A stretch of 64,000 nt of DNA from Rhodococcus sp. 4CII (lineage in GTDB: Bacteria > Actinomycetota > Actinomycetes > Mycobacteriales > Mycobacteriaceae). Every line of letters starts with the position of its first letter. Positions within the stretch are counted from its first letter, which is position 1. The translations under genes were made by a program, and so were the position numbers. Below the pieces are notes generated by a model. The model had not been told where the DNA came from. It saw only the letters and a list, made by a program, of their open reading frames with translations, and made no database searches. Positions 8,617 to 17,516 of this stretch are shown one piece after another. Location of the stretch: contig NZ_JACCFE010000002.1 of the NCBI RefSeq assembly GCF_014256275.1, positions 620,001 to 684,000 of the forward strand, given 5' to 3'.

Positions 8617-10239
8617 CTACCGCTGGCGAAGCAGGTACCGCTGCACCTTGCCGCTGGGAGTCTTCGGCAGGCTGGGGACGAAGTGCACGGTCCGCGGATA
8701 GGCGTGCGCCGCGAACTTCTTCTTCACCAGGGTCTGCAGTTCGGCCTCCAGTTCGCCGGTCCCGTCCACGCCCTCACGCAGGACGACGAAGGCCTCGAGC
8801 ACCTCGCCGCGCAGTTCGTCGGGCATCCCCACGACTGCGGCCTCGACGACGTGGTCGTGCATCACCAGCACACTCTCCACGTCGAAGGGTCCGATCCGGT
8901 AGCCGGCCATGATGATGACGTCGTCGTCGCGGGCTGAGAAGAAGTAGAAGCCGTCCTCGTCGGTCTGCCCGGCGTCGCCGGTGAGGTACCACCGACCGTC
9001 GGCTGTGAACCGCTGCGCGGTCTTCTCAGGGGCGTCGACGTAACCGGTGAACCACATCAGCGGACTGTTGTGGGTGTCGATGGCCACCCGGCCCGGGGTC
9101 CGCGGCGGGGCGACGGCGTCGGAGTCGTCCTCGAGTACGGCGCACGCCCAGCCCGGTAGCGGCTTGCCCATGGACCCTTCGCGGACCTCCTCCTGCAGGC
9201 CGTCGGCCCACGCGTTGGAGATGAACATGCCGTGCTCGGTCTGGCCGTAGTGGTCCCGGACGAGGACGTTCAGGTTGGCCTTCGACCACGAGATCACATC
9301 GGGGGTGAGCGGTTCGCCGGCCGACGACGCGCGGCGCAGCTTCACCGTGTCGGGAATCGGCGTGGGGTCGGCACGAAGGCTGCGGTAGACGGTGGGTGCG
9401 GCGGCGAAGTTGGTGACGCCGAACCGCTCCATCACCTGCCACGTGAGGGGCGCGGAGAACCCGGAGTGCAGGAGGATGCTGCGGGTGCCGGCCGCCATCG
9501 GTCCGAGCAGCGCGTAGTAGAGCCCGTACGCCCACCCGGGGTCGGCGGCGTTCCAGAAGACGTCGTCCTTGCGGACGTCCAGCCCGAACTCCAGGTACGC
9601 ATGGAACGACGCGAGGGCGCGCAGCCGCACCGGCACACCCTTCGGGGTGCCGGTTGTGCCGCTGGTGAACAACTGGACGATGGGTCCGTCGCCGCCCACC
9701 GTGACGGCCGCACCCGTCGGGTCCGCGGCGTCGTGCGACTCCACGAGCGTCGCGAAGTCGAGTGCCTCGGAGCCGGCTCCGCCCACGACCACCACCTGCC
9801 AGGGCGCATCCGCGGGAATGTCGTCCCCGGGGGCCAGCTTGTCGAGCTGGTTGGCATCGGAGACGACGACCTTCGCTCCGCTCGCACCCAGCCGGAACGC
9901 GACCGCGGGCGGTGCGAACGCGGTGAACAGGGGCACGTGGACGGCACCCCGCCGCCAGATGCCGAGCAGTGCGACGACGAGTTCGGCCGACTTCCCCATC
10001 AGCGTCGCGACGTGGTCACCCGGCTCCACCCCGAGGTCCGCGAGTGCGGCGGCGAACCGCGTCGACTGCTCGCGCAGGTAGCCGTAGGTGAGGTCCGTCG
10101 ACGACAGGTCGGATTCGACGACGGTGAACGCCACGTCGTCGGCGGGGTGACGATCACACAGCAGTTCCGCGGCGGACGCCGTCGGCGTGTCGTACTGGTC
10201 CAGCAGTTCACGCACGCGTGCGGCGGGATCGGTGGTCAT
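8617..10239 (-). CDS. Acyl-CoA synthetase, acetyl-CoA-synthetase-like (AMP-forming)
   Basis: A 540-residue ANL-superfamily ligase that activates a carboxylic acid through an acyl-adenylate to the CoA thioester. The P-loop-like motif LFTSGTTGTPKG lies near residue 195, YGQTEHG near 325-331, the hinge region YLTGDAG and IIMAGYRIGPFDVE follow, and the adenylation Lys is in PKTPSGKVQRYLL at the C-terminus. It resembles medium-chain or acetyl-type synthetases more than FadD. ATG at 10239 is used. It is divergent from the LuxR regulator across a 116-base gap that may carry both promoters. Confidence 0.88.
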   Translation of the reverse strand: MTTDPAARVRELLDQYDTPTASAAELLCDRHPADDVAFTVVESDLSSTDLTYGYLREQSTRFAAALADLGVEPGDHVATLMGKSAELVVALLGIWRRGAVHVPLFTAFAPPAVAFRLGASGAKVVVSDANQLDKLAPGDDIPADAPWQVVVVGGAGSEALDFATLVESHDAADPTGAAVTVGGDGPIVQLFTSGTTGTPKGVPVRLRALASFHAYLEFGLDVRKDDVFWNAADPGWAYGLYYALLGPMAAGTRSILLHSGFSAPLTWQVMERFGVTNFAAAPTVYRSLRADPTPIPDTVKLRRASSAGEPLTPDVISWSKANLNVLVRDHYGQTEHGMFISNAWADGLQEEVREGSMGKPLPGWACAVLEDDSDAVAPPRTPGRVAIDTHNSPLMWFTGYVDAPEKTAQRFTADGRWYLTGDAGQTDEDGFYFFSARDDDVIIMAGYRIGPFDVESVLVMHDHVVEAAVVGMPDELRGEVLEAFVVLREGVDGTGELEAELQTLVKKKFAAHAYPRTVHFVPSLPKTPSGKVQRYLLRQR

Positions 10240-10355
10240 GCGGTACTCCTCGTGTTCTCATGGCCAGGTAAAGAGGTCGGGCCGTCGCCCGAACTCACTA
10301 CGGTTATGATCTAGCTCACAGACCGCCGTGACTACCCCCGGAAAGGGGTGACGAC

Positions 10356-11222
10356 TTGGTTGCTCGTGCACCGTCGCTGCTGCGCCCTCGGGACGGGGAC
10401 GCACTGCGTGGCGAGCTGCGCACCATCGCAGCTCACGGCATCGCGCCGGTCCTCTTCGGTGGTGAGGTCCAGAACGACACCCTGCACCTCAGCGAGTTCG
10501 TCGGCACCCGCACCAACAATCTCAAGGGTCTGGCCATCCCCTCGCTCTCCGGACTGGGCGGCCGGGTGGTCGCCCAGCGCGCACCCGCCTCGGTTCACGA
10601 CTACGGCAACTCCTCGTCCATCACGCACCATTACGATCGGCCCGTCCTCAGCGAAGGACTGCGGTCGATCCTCGCGGTGCCCGTCATGGTGCGAGGCACT
10701 TCGCGCGCGGTGCTGTACGCCGCCATCCGCGATTGCGCGCCGATCGGCGACCGCACCGCGGACATCGTCGTCGCGGCGTCGCGGCGGCTCGGCACCGAGA
10801 TCGCCATCCGCGACGAGGTCGATCGCCGCCTCGAGATGATGCAGACACTCGATGTGAACGCCGCCGGGGGTGCCACGTCCGAGGAACTCCGCGACATCCA
10901 CGCGGAGTTGCGTAGCGTCGCGCAGACCGTCGCCGATTCCTCGTTGCAGGCCCGCCTCCGCGGGTTGTCGCAACGGCTGGCCGGAATCTTACGGCCGACA
11001 GCCGACGGCGCGGACGACGATCCCGCCGTCCACCTCACTCCGCGCGAGATCGACGTCCTGTCGCACGTCGCTCTCGGGTGCACCAATAGCGAAGCAGCCC
11101 AACGTCTCTCGGTGGGACCCGAGACGGTGAAGAGCTACCTGCGCAGTGCCATGAGCAAGCTCGACGCACGGTCGCGGCACGAGGCGGTGGTCACCGCGCG
11201 CAGGCTCGGGCTGCTCCCCTAG
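10356..11222 (+). CDS. GAF-domain LuxR-type transcriptional regulator
   Basis: A 288-residue regulator with an N-terminal GAF-like sensor (about residues 20-160, with ILAVPVMVRGTSRAVLYAA), a helical linker, and a C-terminal LuxR helix-turn-helix (LTPREIDVLSHVALGCTNSEAAQRL, about 225-285). It starts at TTG 10356, supported by a GGAAAGGGG Shine-Dalgarno-like stretch. Being divergent from the acyl-CoA synthetase, it probably controls that gene, as similar pairs do in other Rhodococcus. The ligand is unknown. Confidence 0.85.
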   Translation: MVARAPSLLRPRDGDALRGELRTIAAHGIAPVLFGGEVQNDTLHLSEFVGTRTNNLKGLAIPSLSGLGGRVVAQRAPASVHDYGNSSSITHHYDRPVLSEGLRSILAVPVMVRGTSRAVLYAAIRDCAPIGDRTADIVVAASRRLGTEIAIRDEVDRRLEMMQTLDVNAAGGATSEELRDIHAELRSVAQTVADSSLQARLRGLSQRLAGILRPTADGADDDPAVHLTPREIDVLSHVALGCTNSEAAQRLSVGPETVKSYLRSAMSKLDARSRHEAVVTARRLGLLP

Positions 11223-11275
11223 CGATTACCGTCCTCTCGAACGAGGGACGCAGGCGGTAGCGAAAGGCGGTGGTC

Positions 11276-12114
11276 ATGGGATCGACGGCGGACGCCACGA
11301 ATTCGAACGCAGCTGGTTCGAATTCGCCCGGACAGCCGAGCCTCGAGCGGGTGATGGGCCCGGGACTGCTCCTGTTGTTCATCGTCGGCGACATCCTGGG
11401 CACCGGGATCTACGCCCTCACCGGCAAGGTGGCCAAATCGGCCTGTGGGCCCTCAGGGTGGGTGACGGCGACTTCTCCCGGGTGACCACGTTCGACACCG
11501 GCGACGGGTCGGCGCTCGGCGCGGTGATCGCCGGCACAGCCCTGGCCTTCTTCGCGATGGTAACCGAGCCGCATCTTCCCCAAGGTCCTGTTGATGGGGC
11601 TGATCATCACGGAAGCCATCTACGTCTTCGTGTCGATCACCGCGATCGCGCTGGTGCCGGTGGTCGAACTGGGCGAGGGCGACACTCCGCTGCTGAACGT
11701 CGTTCAGGCGGGGGCGCCCGGATTCCCGATCGGCATCTTCGCGTTCATCACCATGTTCGCCGTTGCCAAACACGGCGTTGATCAACATGCTGACGGCGAG
11801 CCGGCTGCCGTACGGGATGAGCCGCGAGGGCGTGCTACCTCCCCGCTCGGCAAGGTGCACTCCAGGCGCCGCACGCCGTACGTGGCCATCGTCTTCACGA
11901 CGCTGCTCGCGGTCGAGCTCAACACTTTCGTCGGCGAGGTCCCGGAACTCAGCGGCACGACCGCGTTGCTGCTGTGCGTGTTCACCAGCCGTCAACATCA
12001 CCGTGCTCGTTCTGCGCTGGCAGCCGGTGGAGCACAAGCATTTCCGCGTGCCCACCATCTGCCGATCATCGGCGCCCTCACGTGCGGCCTTCTCGTCACT
12101 CCGTGCGCCGAGGT
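11276..12114 (+). pseudogene. Decayed APC-family amino-acid permease
   Basis: It opens normally with an AAAGG ribosome site and ATG, then LERVMGPGLLLLFIVGDILGTGIYALTGKVAK, the first APC helix. After that it is broken: about 100 residues are missing between VAKSA and FSRVTTFDTGDGS, another short deletion follows FFAMV, a one-base insertion lies at VAKH, and further frameshifts follow through ALINMLTASRLPYGM, TPYVAIVFTTLLAV and NITVLVLRWQPVEHK to LPIIGALTC. At least five lesions are visible, so no functional transporter is made. The tail runs to within a few bases of the convergent gene at 12125. Confidence 0.8.
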
Positions 12115-12124
12115 CGGGCGCCGG

Positions 12125-12553
12125 TCAGCGGAGCGAGAGGAAGAGCTCGGCCGATCCGTCCGGATGGTGCACCTCGAGGTCCTCGGTGAAACCGCGTTCG
12201 ATCCGGCCGCGGGCCGCCGCGTCGTCGGCGACGCTCCAGGTCTCGGCGAGCGCGTCCGGTTCCGTTTCGTCGTCGCAGCGAAATCGCGCGAAGTAGCCGG
12301 CCCCCACCCGCACCAGGACGTCGCCCGGTTCCATCTTGTCGGTCGAATCGCACGGGTACCCGACTACCACGGTGAACGTCCGCGGCGGCGGAGATGCCGC
12401 GTATACGACGAGGACCTCGGAGATCCCCCGATCCCTGATCCGCTCCACCGTGTAGTCGACGAGTTCCCGGCCCGGTCCGGGGCGGCCGGGCTTTCCCTCC
12501 GGAATGGTCAGGCCCACAAACGATTCGGCTTGCCTTTTCACTATCTCGATCAT
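12125..12553 (-). CDS. GyrI-like effector-binding domain protein, second copy
   Basis: A 142-residue stand-alone protein resembling the GyrI-like/AraC effector-binding fold: MIEIVKRQAESFVGLTIPEG at the N-terminus, GYPCDSTDKMEPGDVLVRVGAGYFARF in the middle and LEVHHPDGSAELFLSL at the C-terminus. It parallels its upstream neighbour at 12550 (GYQCVSVED..IPPGTYAKF; GDLEAYPHAYAVDLYIPI), which points to an old tandem duplication. Its ATG overlaps that neighbour's stop by four bases. No DNA-binding domain is present. The ligand is unknown. Confidence 0.65.
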   Translation of the reverse strand: MIEIVKRQAESFVGLTIPEGKPGRPGPGRELVDYTVERIRDRGISEVLVVYAASPPPRTFTVVVGYPCDSTDKMEPGDVLVRVGAGYFARFRCDDETEPDALAETWSVADDAAARGRIERGFTEDLEVHHPDGSAELFLSLR

Positions 12554-13032
12554 TTCTTCTCACCTGATGCGCTCGACGGACCGCGGGGCTCGTCCACGAG
12601 AATCGGAATGTACAGATCCACGGCGTAGGCGTGCGGATACGCCTCGAGGTCGCCGGTGTACGCCCGCTCGATGTCACCGTTCGACTCCGCCTCGCTCACC
12701 TGCGCCCACAGCCGCAACATCACATCGGGAAACATTCCCCGCGAGGAGAACTTGGCGTACGTGCCGGGCGGGATCCGCGAAATGACGTGACCCCGCGTCG
12801 CGTCCTCCACGCTCACGCACTGGTACCCGACGATCTGGGTGTAGTACGACTCGACGTCGGGCGCGAAATCGATGTAGGTGGATGCCAGCGGTCCGCCGAC
12901 CTCGTGATGCAGGACCCTCGTCCACGCCCGGTCGAGGCGCGGGTCGCTCAGTTTGCCCAGCGCACGCTGGGGACTTCGGACGGGCAGACCGGCCACCAGG
13001 GTCTCGCCGCGTTCGACGATCTCGAAGGCCAT
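12550..13032 (-). CDS. GyrI-like effector-binding domain protein, first copy
   Basis: A 160-residue protein made of a single GyrI-like small-molecule-binding domain. It starts MAFEIVERGETLVAGLPVRSP, the opening strand typical of this fold, has GYQCVSVEDATRGHVISRIPPGTYAKF centrally and DLEAYPHAYAVDLYIPILVDE near the end. The ATG at 13032 lies one base after the stop of the BRCT-like gene and the stop overlaps the next ATG, so three genes form a tight operon. Such stand-alone domains bind or hydrolyse small molecules; the role here is not evident. Confidence 0.72.
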   Translation of the reverse strand: MAFEIVERGETLVAGLPVRSPQRALGKLSDPRLDRAWTRVLHHEVGGPLASTYIDFAPDVESYYTQIVGYQCVSVEDATRGHVISRIPPGTYAKFSSRGMFPDVMLRLWAQVSEAESNGDIERAYTGDLEAYPHAYAVDLYIPILVDEPRGPSSASGEKK

Positions 13033-13033
13033 G

Positions 13034-13360
13034 TCAGATCGCCGCCTCCAGAAGATGTGCGTCGCGAACGCCGACGCAGGGCACCCCTCGAGCCCGCGCC
13101 AGCTGCATCGCCATCGCATCCGATGGCGTGCAGAGTCCGTCCAGAACGTCCTCGGTCGCGATCGCGCAGACGACGTCGCCCTCACATTGACTGATCGATT
13201 CCATACCGCGGTCGGAAGCCCACTGCCGCAACACAGCCCACTGCGTCCGCTCGGTGCCGGCGCCCGGATTCCCGACGAACAACACCCGCCGCGCGCCGGT
13301 CGATGTCTCCGCGCAGTTCACGTCTGCACTGATGGTCATCACGTCTGCACTGATGGTCAT
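13034..13360 (-). CDS. Small BRCT-like protein with duplicated start
   Basis: The 108-residue product resembles a single BRCT domain: a first strand RVLFVGNPGAGTER, a variable middle with GDVVCAIATEDV, and the closing pattern AMQLARARGVPCVGVRDAHLLEAAI. This assignment rests on pattern only. The first seven codons (MTISADV) are duplicated in tandem at DNA level, 13340-13360 and 13319-13339, so there are two in-frame ATG starts. The upstream one is chosen because an AGGAAG ribosome site precedes it. It leads the operon with the two GyrI-like genes. Confidence 0.55.
   Translation of the reverse strand: MTISADVMTISADVNCAETSTGARRVLFVGNPGAGTERTQWAVLRQWASDRGMESISQCEGDVVCAIATEDVLDGLCTPSDAMAMQLARARGVPCVGVRDAHLLEAAI
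13319..13360 (-). repeat. Perfect 21-bp tandem duplication over a start codon
   Basis: Two identical adjacent 21-base units each encode MTISADV in frame, so slippage adds or removes seven N-terminal residues without harming the frame. Only the upstream copy has a ribosome site at normal distance. Confidence 0.85.
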
Positions 13361-13518
13361 GGTCTGACTTCCTGTCCACGTTGGCTTTTCGATCCCGCCC
13401 GAGCGGGTTCTTCCGTCTGCAACCAACTATGGACCGTGCCGACGGCGGCGTCTGTCCGCCGATCAGCCCTGGAACAGGATGAATTCCGCGTCCCCCGATC
13501 GGTGGACAGCGGCCGGTG

Positions 13519-15333
13519 TCAGTACCCCTCGGGCAGCGCGGCGAACATGTCGCGGGTGACGGCGACGGCGTTGTCGGAACTGCCGCCGCGCACCACGAGC
13601 GTCGCGAACGCGAGGTCGCCGCGGTAGCCGACGAACCAGGCGTGCGAGCCGCCCTCGACCTCGGCCTCGCCCGTCTTGCCGTACACCTCGCCCTGATCCT
13701 CGATCCGCTCGGCCGTTCCGCTGGTCACCACGAGACGCATCATGCCGCGCAGTCCGTCGACCATCTCCGGGCTGATCTGCGGACGGTCCCCGTCGATCGT
13801 GGTCTCCCGCCCGGCGATCAACCGGGGGACGGGCGTCGAACCGTGGGCGATGGTCGCGGCGGCCAACGCCATCCCGAACGGGCTGACCACCACCTTGCCC
13901 TGACCGAACCCGTCCTCCGTCCGTTGCACCAGATCGTCGGCGGGCGGCACCGAACCCGAGTCCGTGGGCAGGCCCACCACGTCGTAATCGGGGCCGATTC
14001 CGTACTGCGACGCCGCGACGGTCAGTGCGTCGGGCCGCATCTCGCTGGCGAGTTTCGCGAACGACGTGTTGCACGAGCGGGCGAATGCCGTGGCCATCGG
14101 CACGGTGCCGAGCGCGAACTCGTTGTAGTTCGGGACGCTGCGCTCGCCGATCTCGATGCGACCGGGGCACGGCACCATCGTGTCGGGGGTCGCGAGGCCC
14201 GAGGAGATCGCGGCACCGGCGGTGATGATCTTGAACGTCGAACCGGGCGGGTACAGGCCGGTGAGGGCCACCGGACCGTCCCTGTCCGCCGCCTTATTCT
14301 GGGCAACGGCGAGGACGTCGCCGGTCGACGGCTGGATGACGACCATCATCGTCTGGTCGGTGCGGGCGTTGACCGCATTCTGCGCCGCGATCTGAATGGG
14401 ACGGTCGAGGCTGATCGAGAAGGACGGGGACGTCTGCGGCGCGGTCTCGGTGAGCACGTCCGTATCGACACCGTTCTGGTTGACGGTGACGACGCTCCAC
14501 CCGGCCTTGCCGTCGACCTCGTCGATCACGGTCTTCTTCACCTGGCCCACCAGATCGGGGGCGAAGTTCCGGTCGGTTGCTACGAGATCCGCTTCGTCGG
14601 ACACCGTCACACCGGGCACGGCGGCGAGGACGCCGGCGACCTGTTCGTAGTCGTCCGACCGAAGCCGGGTCACCAGATAGTCGCCCTTGACGGCCGTCGC
14701 GGATTCGGCGATCGATTGCGCCGTGAGGGTGTTGTCGAACACGGCGAGCGCCGAGGCGAGGGCCTGGGCGCTGCCGATCACGTTGCCCGACTGCGCCGCA
14801 TCGAACTTCACGCGGTAGACCACTCCGGGCACGAGGACGTCCGACCCGGAATGCTCGTTGACCCGTGCCCGGGGGGCGGCGGTGGAACGCAACGACATCG
14901 TCTGCCGGTCGCCCAGTCGCGGATGGACATTGGTGGAACTCCAGCGCACGGCCCAGTCGCCGCCGCGCCGCCCCATCTGGAGTTCACCCGAGTACGTCCA
15001 CACCCGATTCTTCGGCAGATGCCATTCGTAGGTATACCCGACCGTGGCCGTGTCACCGCTGACGTGCACGTCCGTCGTCCGGGCGTCGAGAGATTCGGCC
15101 TGAAGCGACGTCCATGCCGATTCGAGGGTCTGGCGTGCGGCGTCGGGACGATCCGACAGATTGGCGGCCTCTTCCGAATCCTGCTCGGCGAAGGCGGTGA
15201 GGAACGCCTGCGCGGCCGGTTCCGGACCGTCCGGTCTCGGCGTGCACGCCGTCAAACCTATCGTCAGCACAGTGGCGCCGCAGAGGGCGATCGACTGGAG
15301 GACGCGGAAGCGAGGATGTGGCCGCAGGTTCAT
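13519..15333 (-). CDS. Lipoprotein penicillin-binding protein (Rv2864c-like transpeptidase)
   Basis: A class B PBP that cross-links peptidoglycan outside the membrane. The 604-residue protein starts with a lipoprotein signal (LTIGLTAC lipobox near residue 30), followed by an NTF2-like MecA_N domain (AAQAFLTAFAEQD...) and a dimerisation domain. The transpeptidase domain carries the SxxK Ser in GSTFK (about residue 364), SxN in RSCNTSF (about 420) and KTG in VYGKTGEAE (about 553). The start is ATG 15333. It is followed downstream by a 158-base gap before the BRCT-like operon. In mycobacteria the equivalent lipoprotein PBP lies at the same place near map. Confidence 0.93.
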   Translation of the reverse strand: MNLRPHPRFRVLQSIALCGATVLTIGLTACTPRPDGPEPAAQAFLTAFAEQDSEEAANLSDRPDAARQTLESAWTSLQAESLDARTTDVHVSGDTATVGYTYEWHLPKNRVWTYSGELQMGRRGGDWAVRWSSTNVHPRLGDRQTMSLRSTAAPRARVNEHSGSDVLVPGVVYRVKFDAAQSGNVIGSAQALASALAVFDNTLTAQSIAESATAVKGDYLVTRLRSDDYEQVAGVLAAVPGVTVSDEADLVATDRNFAPDLVGQVKKTVIDEVDGKAGWSVVTVNQNGVDTDVLTETAPQTSPSFSISLDRPIQIAAQNAVNARTDQTMMVVIQPSTGDVLAVAQNKAADRDGPVALTGLYPPGSTFKIITAGAAISSGLATPDTMVPCPGRIEIGERSVPNYNEFALGTVPMATAFARSCNTSFAKLASEMRPDALTVAASQYGIGPDYDVVGLPTDSGSVPPADDLVQRTEDGFGQGKVVVSPFGMALAAATIAHGSTPVPRLIAGRETTIDGDRPQISPEMVDGLRGMMRLVVTSGTAERIEDQGEVYGKTGEAEVEGGSHAWFVGYRGDLAFATLVVRGGSSDNAVAVTRDMFAALPEGY

Positions 15334-15386
15334 CGCCGCCCATGTTATGTCGGCAGACACCGCCGGCACGGTAGGCGGCCAGCGAG

Positions 15387-16223
15387 TCAGTCCAGGAGAA
15401 TTGTGGCGAACGTCGCGACCTGGCTGAAGCCGATGCGTGCATACGCGCTGCGGGCCACGGTGTTGAAGCTGTTGACGTAGAGGCTGGCGATGCGGCCTTC
15501 GGCGATGACGGCCTCCGCGACCGTCGCGGTGCCCGCGGCCCCGAAGCCGTGCCCGCGGTACATCGGATGCACCCAGACTCCCTGGATCTGGCCGACCCGG
15601 GACGACACCGATCCCACCTCGGCCTTGAACACCACCTGACCGTCGTCGAATCGCGCCCACGCCCGGCCTGCGGCGATCAGGTTGGCGACGCGGCGGCGGT
15701 AGCCCCGACCCCCGTCGTTGGCCCGGGGATCGATGCCGACCTCTTCGATGAACATCGCGACCGCGGCGGGCAGGTACTGCTCGAGTTCGTGCATTCGCAC
15801 CTGACGCACCAACGGATCCGGGCGGCATTGCGGTGTACTCGCCAGCGCCAGTAACGGCTGGTCGGGCCGCACCTCGCGGGCCGGCCCCCAGTCCATCTCG
15901 AGCATCTCCCACAGCGGCAGCGTCAACTCGGCTCGGCCGACCAGCGACGAGCACATGCGCGGCGTGCGGCAGGCCCGGTCGGCGAACGCCCGCATGTCGT
16001 CGATGCTGCCGCGGAGTGGCACGAAATTCGCACCCGAGAAACACAACGATTCGAGCGGCCCGCCCCGACTCCACAACTCTCCGTGGATCATCCGGGGGTC
16101 GACGCCGCCCTCTTCGACACGAGCGGCGACCATGCAGGCGGCGACAGGATCGGCGTCGAGAACGCGGAGCACGTGTGCCGCGTCCCGACTGCTCAACTGT
16201 TTGGCACCGAGGAGCTTGAGCAT
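15387..16223 (-). CDS. GNAT N-acetyltransferase with DUF4081 domain
   Basis: The 278-residue protein has an N-terminal DUF4081-like half (VLRVLDADPVAACMVAARVE) and a C-terminal GNAT half with the acetyl-CoA loop GVWVHPMYRGHGFGAAGTATVAEA and the closing NSFNTVARSAYARIGFSQVATF. The substrate is unknown. It lies between the lipoprotein PBP and ispG on the same strand, as does Rv2867c in M. tuberculosis, which suggests conserved co-expression rather than a shared reaction. Confidence 0.88.
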   Translation of the reverse strand: MLKLLGAKQLSSRDAAHVLRVLDADPVAACMVAARVEEGGVDPRMIHGELWSRGGPLESLCFSGANFVPLRGSIDDMRAFADRACRTPRMCSSLVGRAELTLPLWEMLEMDWGPAREVRPDQPLLALASTPQCRPDPLVRQVRMHELEQYLPAAVAMFIEEVGIDPRANDGGRGYRRRVANLIAAGRAWARFDDGQVVFKAEVGSVSSRVGQIQGVWVHPMYRGHGFGAAGTATVAEAVIAEGRIASLYVNSFNTVARSAYARIGFSQVATFATILLD

Positions 16224-16317
16224 CTACCCAACCTTGTCAGCTAGTGGACCTGCCCACCAGATTGCCACGAACTCGCCGGAAACGGGAGTCGTTTCGCTGC
16301 CCGCTGCCGGTGCCGGG

Positions 16318-17475
16318 TCAGCTGACCGTCACGACGGGTGATCCGGACGTCGAATCGCCCTCCATCTCCTCCGCGATCCGCATCGCTTCCTCGATCAGGG
16401 TTTCGACGATCTGCGCTTCCGGCACGGTCTTGATGACCTTGCCCTTGACGAAGATCTGACCCTTGCCGTTGCCGGAGGCGACCCCCAGGTCGGCTTCGCG
16501 GGCCTCACCGGGACCGTTGACGACGCACCCCATGACGGCGACGCGCAGCGGGATCTCCATCCCCTCGAGTCCGGCGGTGACCTCGTCGGCGAGGGTGTAC
16601 ACGTCGACCTGGGCGCGCCCGCACGACGGGCAGGACACGATCTCGAGCTTGCGGGGACGCAGGTTCAGCGACTGCAGGATCTGCGTGCCGACCTTGATCT
16701 CCTCGGCGGGGGGCGCGGACAGCGACACGCGGATGGTGTCGCCGATGCCCTCCGCGAGCAGGGCGCCGAACGCCACCGCCGACTTGATGGTGCCCTGGAA
16801 CGCGGGACCGGCCTCGGTCACGCCGAGATGCAGTGGGTAGTCGCATTTCGCGGCGAGCTGCCGGTAGGCCTCGACCATGATCACCGGGTCGTTGTGCTTC
16901 ACGGAGATCTTGATGTCGCCGAATCCGTGTTCCTCGAACAGGCCCGCCTCCCACAGCGCGGACTCGACGAGCGCCTCCGGGGTCGCCTTGCCGTACTTCT
17001 GCATCAGCCGCGGGTCGAGGGAACCGGCGTTGACGCCGATGCGGATCGGGATGCCTGCGTCGCCTGCCGCTTTCGCGACCTCCTTGACGCGTCCGTCGAA
17101 CTCCTTGATGTTGCCGGGGTTCACGCGGACGGCCGCGCAGCCCGCCTCGATGGCGGCGAAGATGTACCGGGGCTGGAAGTGGATGTCGGCGATGACCGGA
17201 ATTTGGCTCTTCGTCGCGATGGTCGCGAGTGCGTCGGCGTCCTCCTGCCGAGGGCAGGCGACGCGGACGATGTCGCAGCCGGACGCCGTGAGTTCGGCGA
17301 TCTGCTGCAGGGTGGCGTTGACGTCGTGGGTCTTGGTGGTGCACATCGACTGCACGGATACCGGGAAGTCGCTGCCGACACCGACCGTTCCGACCTGCAG
17401 CTGGCGGGTCTTGCGACGAGGTGCGAGAACGGCGGCCGGGCCTTCGGGCATTCCCAATCCGACAGGGCTGGTCAC
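16318..17475 (-). CDS. ispG: 4-hydroxy-3-methylbut-2-enyl-diphosphate synthase
   Basis: The [4Fe-4S] enzyme of the penultimate MEP-pathway step, turning methylerythritol cyclodiphosphate into HMBPP for isoprenoid synthesis. It has a TIM-barrel domain (VGSDFPVSVQSMCTTKT, IPVIADIHF) and a C-terminal cluster domain with Cys ligands in SCPSCGR (about 279 and 282) and GCVVNGPGE (about 314). At 385 residues from GTG 17475 it has the bacterial two-domain length; an AGAAGG ribosome site supports that start. It is downstream of rip1 and dxr on the same strand. Confidence 0.96.
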   Translation of the reverse strand: MTSPVGLGMPEGPAAVLAPRRKTRQLQVGTVGVGSDFPVSVQSMCTTKTHDVNATLQQIAELTASGCDIVRVACPRQEDADALATIATKSQIPVIADIHFQPRYIFAAIEAGCAAVRVNPGNIKEFDGRVKEVAKAAGDAGIPIRIGVNAGSLDPRLMQKYGKATPEALVESALWEAGLFEEHGFGDIKISVKHNDPVIMVEAYRQLAAKCDYPLHLGVTEAGPAFQGTIKSAVAFGALLAEGIGDTIRVSLSAPPAEEIKVGTQILQSLNLRPRKLEIVSCPSCGRAQVDVYTLADEVTAGLEGMEIPLRVAVMGCVVNGPGEAREADLGVASGNGKGQIFVKGKVIKTVPEAQIVETLIEEAMRIAEEMEGDSTSGSPVVTVS

Positions 17476-17516
17476 GTGGGTGCCTTCTTTCGTAGCTTCG
17501 AGACCGAGTTTAGCGA

